DNA from: Flavobacterium undicola
Lineage (GTDB): Bacteria > Bacteroidota > Bacteroidia > Flavobacteriales > Flavobacteriaceae
Direction: 5' to 3'
DNA: 64,000 bases
Assembly: GCF_009909155.2 (NCBI RefSeq)
Contig: NZ_JAAAPM020000015.1
Coordinates: 1 to 64,000 of the forward strand
Every line of letters begins with the position of its first letter. Within the stretch, counting starts at the first letter, position 1. This document shows, in pieces, positions 63,945-64,000 of the stretch. The notes beneath the pieces are model-generated. The model did no database searches. It was not told the DNA's origin and was given only the letters and a program-made list of their open reading frames with translations. The position numbers and the translations under genes were made by a program.

Positions 63945-63972
63945 AAAAACACGACCAATTGGTCGTGTTTTT
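63945..63972 (+). terminator. Terminator of the repeat-protein gene
   Basis: Perfect palindrome AAAAACACGACCAA / TTGGTCGTGTTTTT without a loop of its own, then more Ts. Confidence 0.87.
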
Positions 63973-64000
63973 TTGTTTTTTAAAAATAATAAGTTTTGAA

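Noticed and set aside
63314..63946. Second open frame of about 210 codons overlapping the 62416 gene
   Set aside because: It stays open only because the repeats are multiples of three; it has no signal peptide, no promoter and begins inside the repeat gene.

Overview
The window looks like chromosomal DNA of a Flavobacterium-type member of the Bacteroidota. The evidence is a low GC content, promoters of the TTG / TAnnTTTG type instead of E. coli -35/-10 boxes, start codons without clear Shine-Dalgarno sequences, a type IX secretion (type B) sorting domain, Bacteroidota-only small proteins (DUF4295), an archaeal/eukaryote-type ProRS and a bacillithiol gene. No insertion sequence, prophage or CRISPR array was seen. 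Species assignment is inference.

Layout. 1-3476 (minus): the 5' end of a 16S rRNA gene with three tandem promoters, a palindromic repeat, the decayed 3' end of a galM gene, rpsT, four tandem tRNA-Glu genes and proS. 3578-9099 (plus): a Tyr-rich lipoprotein and a FadL/OmpP1-type porin, then rimO with a CpxP-like secreted protein and a lipoprotein amidase. 9100-11147 is mostly non-coding between a BBP2 porin and a B12-type radical SAM protein; it holds a small MITE-like element and a G-free A-tract region. 13464-22441: a large T9SS-sorted surface protein, an MHS transporter, bshC, ndk, a DUF721 gene and a serine hydrolase. 22442-29072 (minus): a 58-residue membrane protein, ftsY, DUF4295, rpmG, rpmB, cinA, an Hpt protein, a FAH-family hydrolase, a DnaQ-like exonuclease and a 2-oxoacid dehydrogenase E2. 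29423-35009: a secreted propeller-like protein, an Uup-type ABC-F ATPase whose 3' end is duplicated on the far side of a DUF695 gene, a CDGSH protein and a beta-carbonic anhydrase. 35092-39704: katG, a zinc-ribbon/SDR fusion and a small secreted protein.

39817-48663 is a fatty-acid degradation locus: acyl-CoA synthetase, MarR regulator, FadN/FadJ-type bifunctional enzyme, thiolase and acyl-CoA dehydrogenase. Two of its spacers each carry a four-helix-bundle (S23 / rRNA intervening-sequence type) gene inside its own pair of inverted repeats. 48738-58580 holds a DUF4251 protein, Cu-Zn SOD, a LETM1-related protein, a SulP transporter with a second carbonic anhydrase, a LysR regulator, two paralogous ~65-residue proteins, mnmD and ilvE. 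58655-63924 holds a MazG-like protein, an SRPBCC/GyrI-like protein, an ECF sigma / putative anti-sigma / CpxP-like operon and a secreted protein with 21-residue repeats.

The strongest leads are the IVS-like cassettes inside the beta-oxidation operon and the DUF695 segment bounded by a duplicated, synonymously diverged ABC-F 3' end. Next come the SDR fusion lacking its catalytic Tyr and the common GC-rich initial sequence of rRNA, tRNA and ribosomal-protein promoters. All were read by eye; no alignments or database searches were run.
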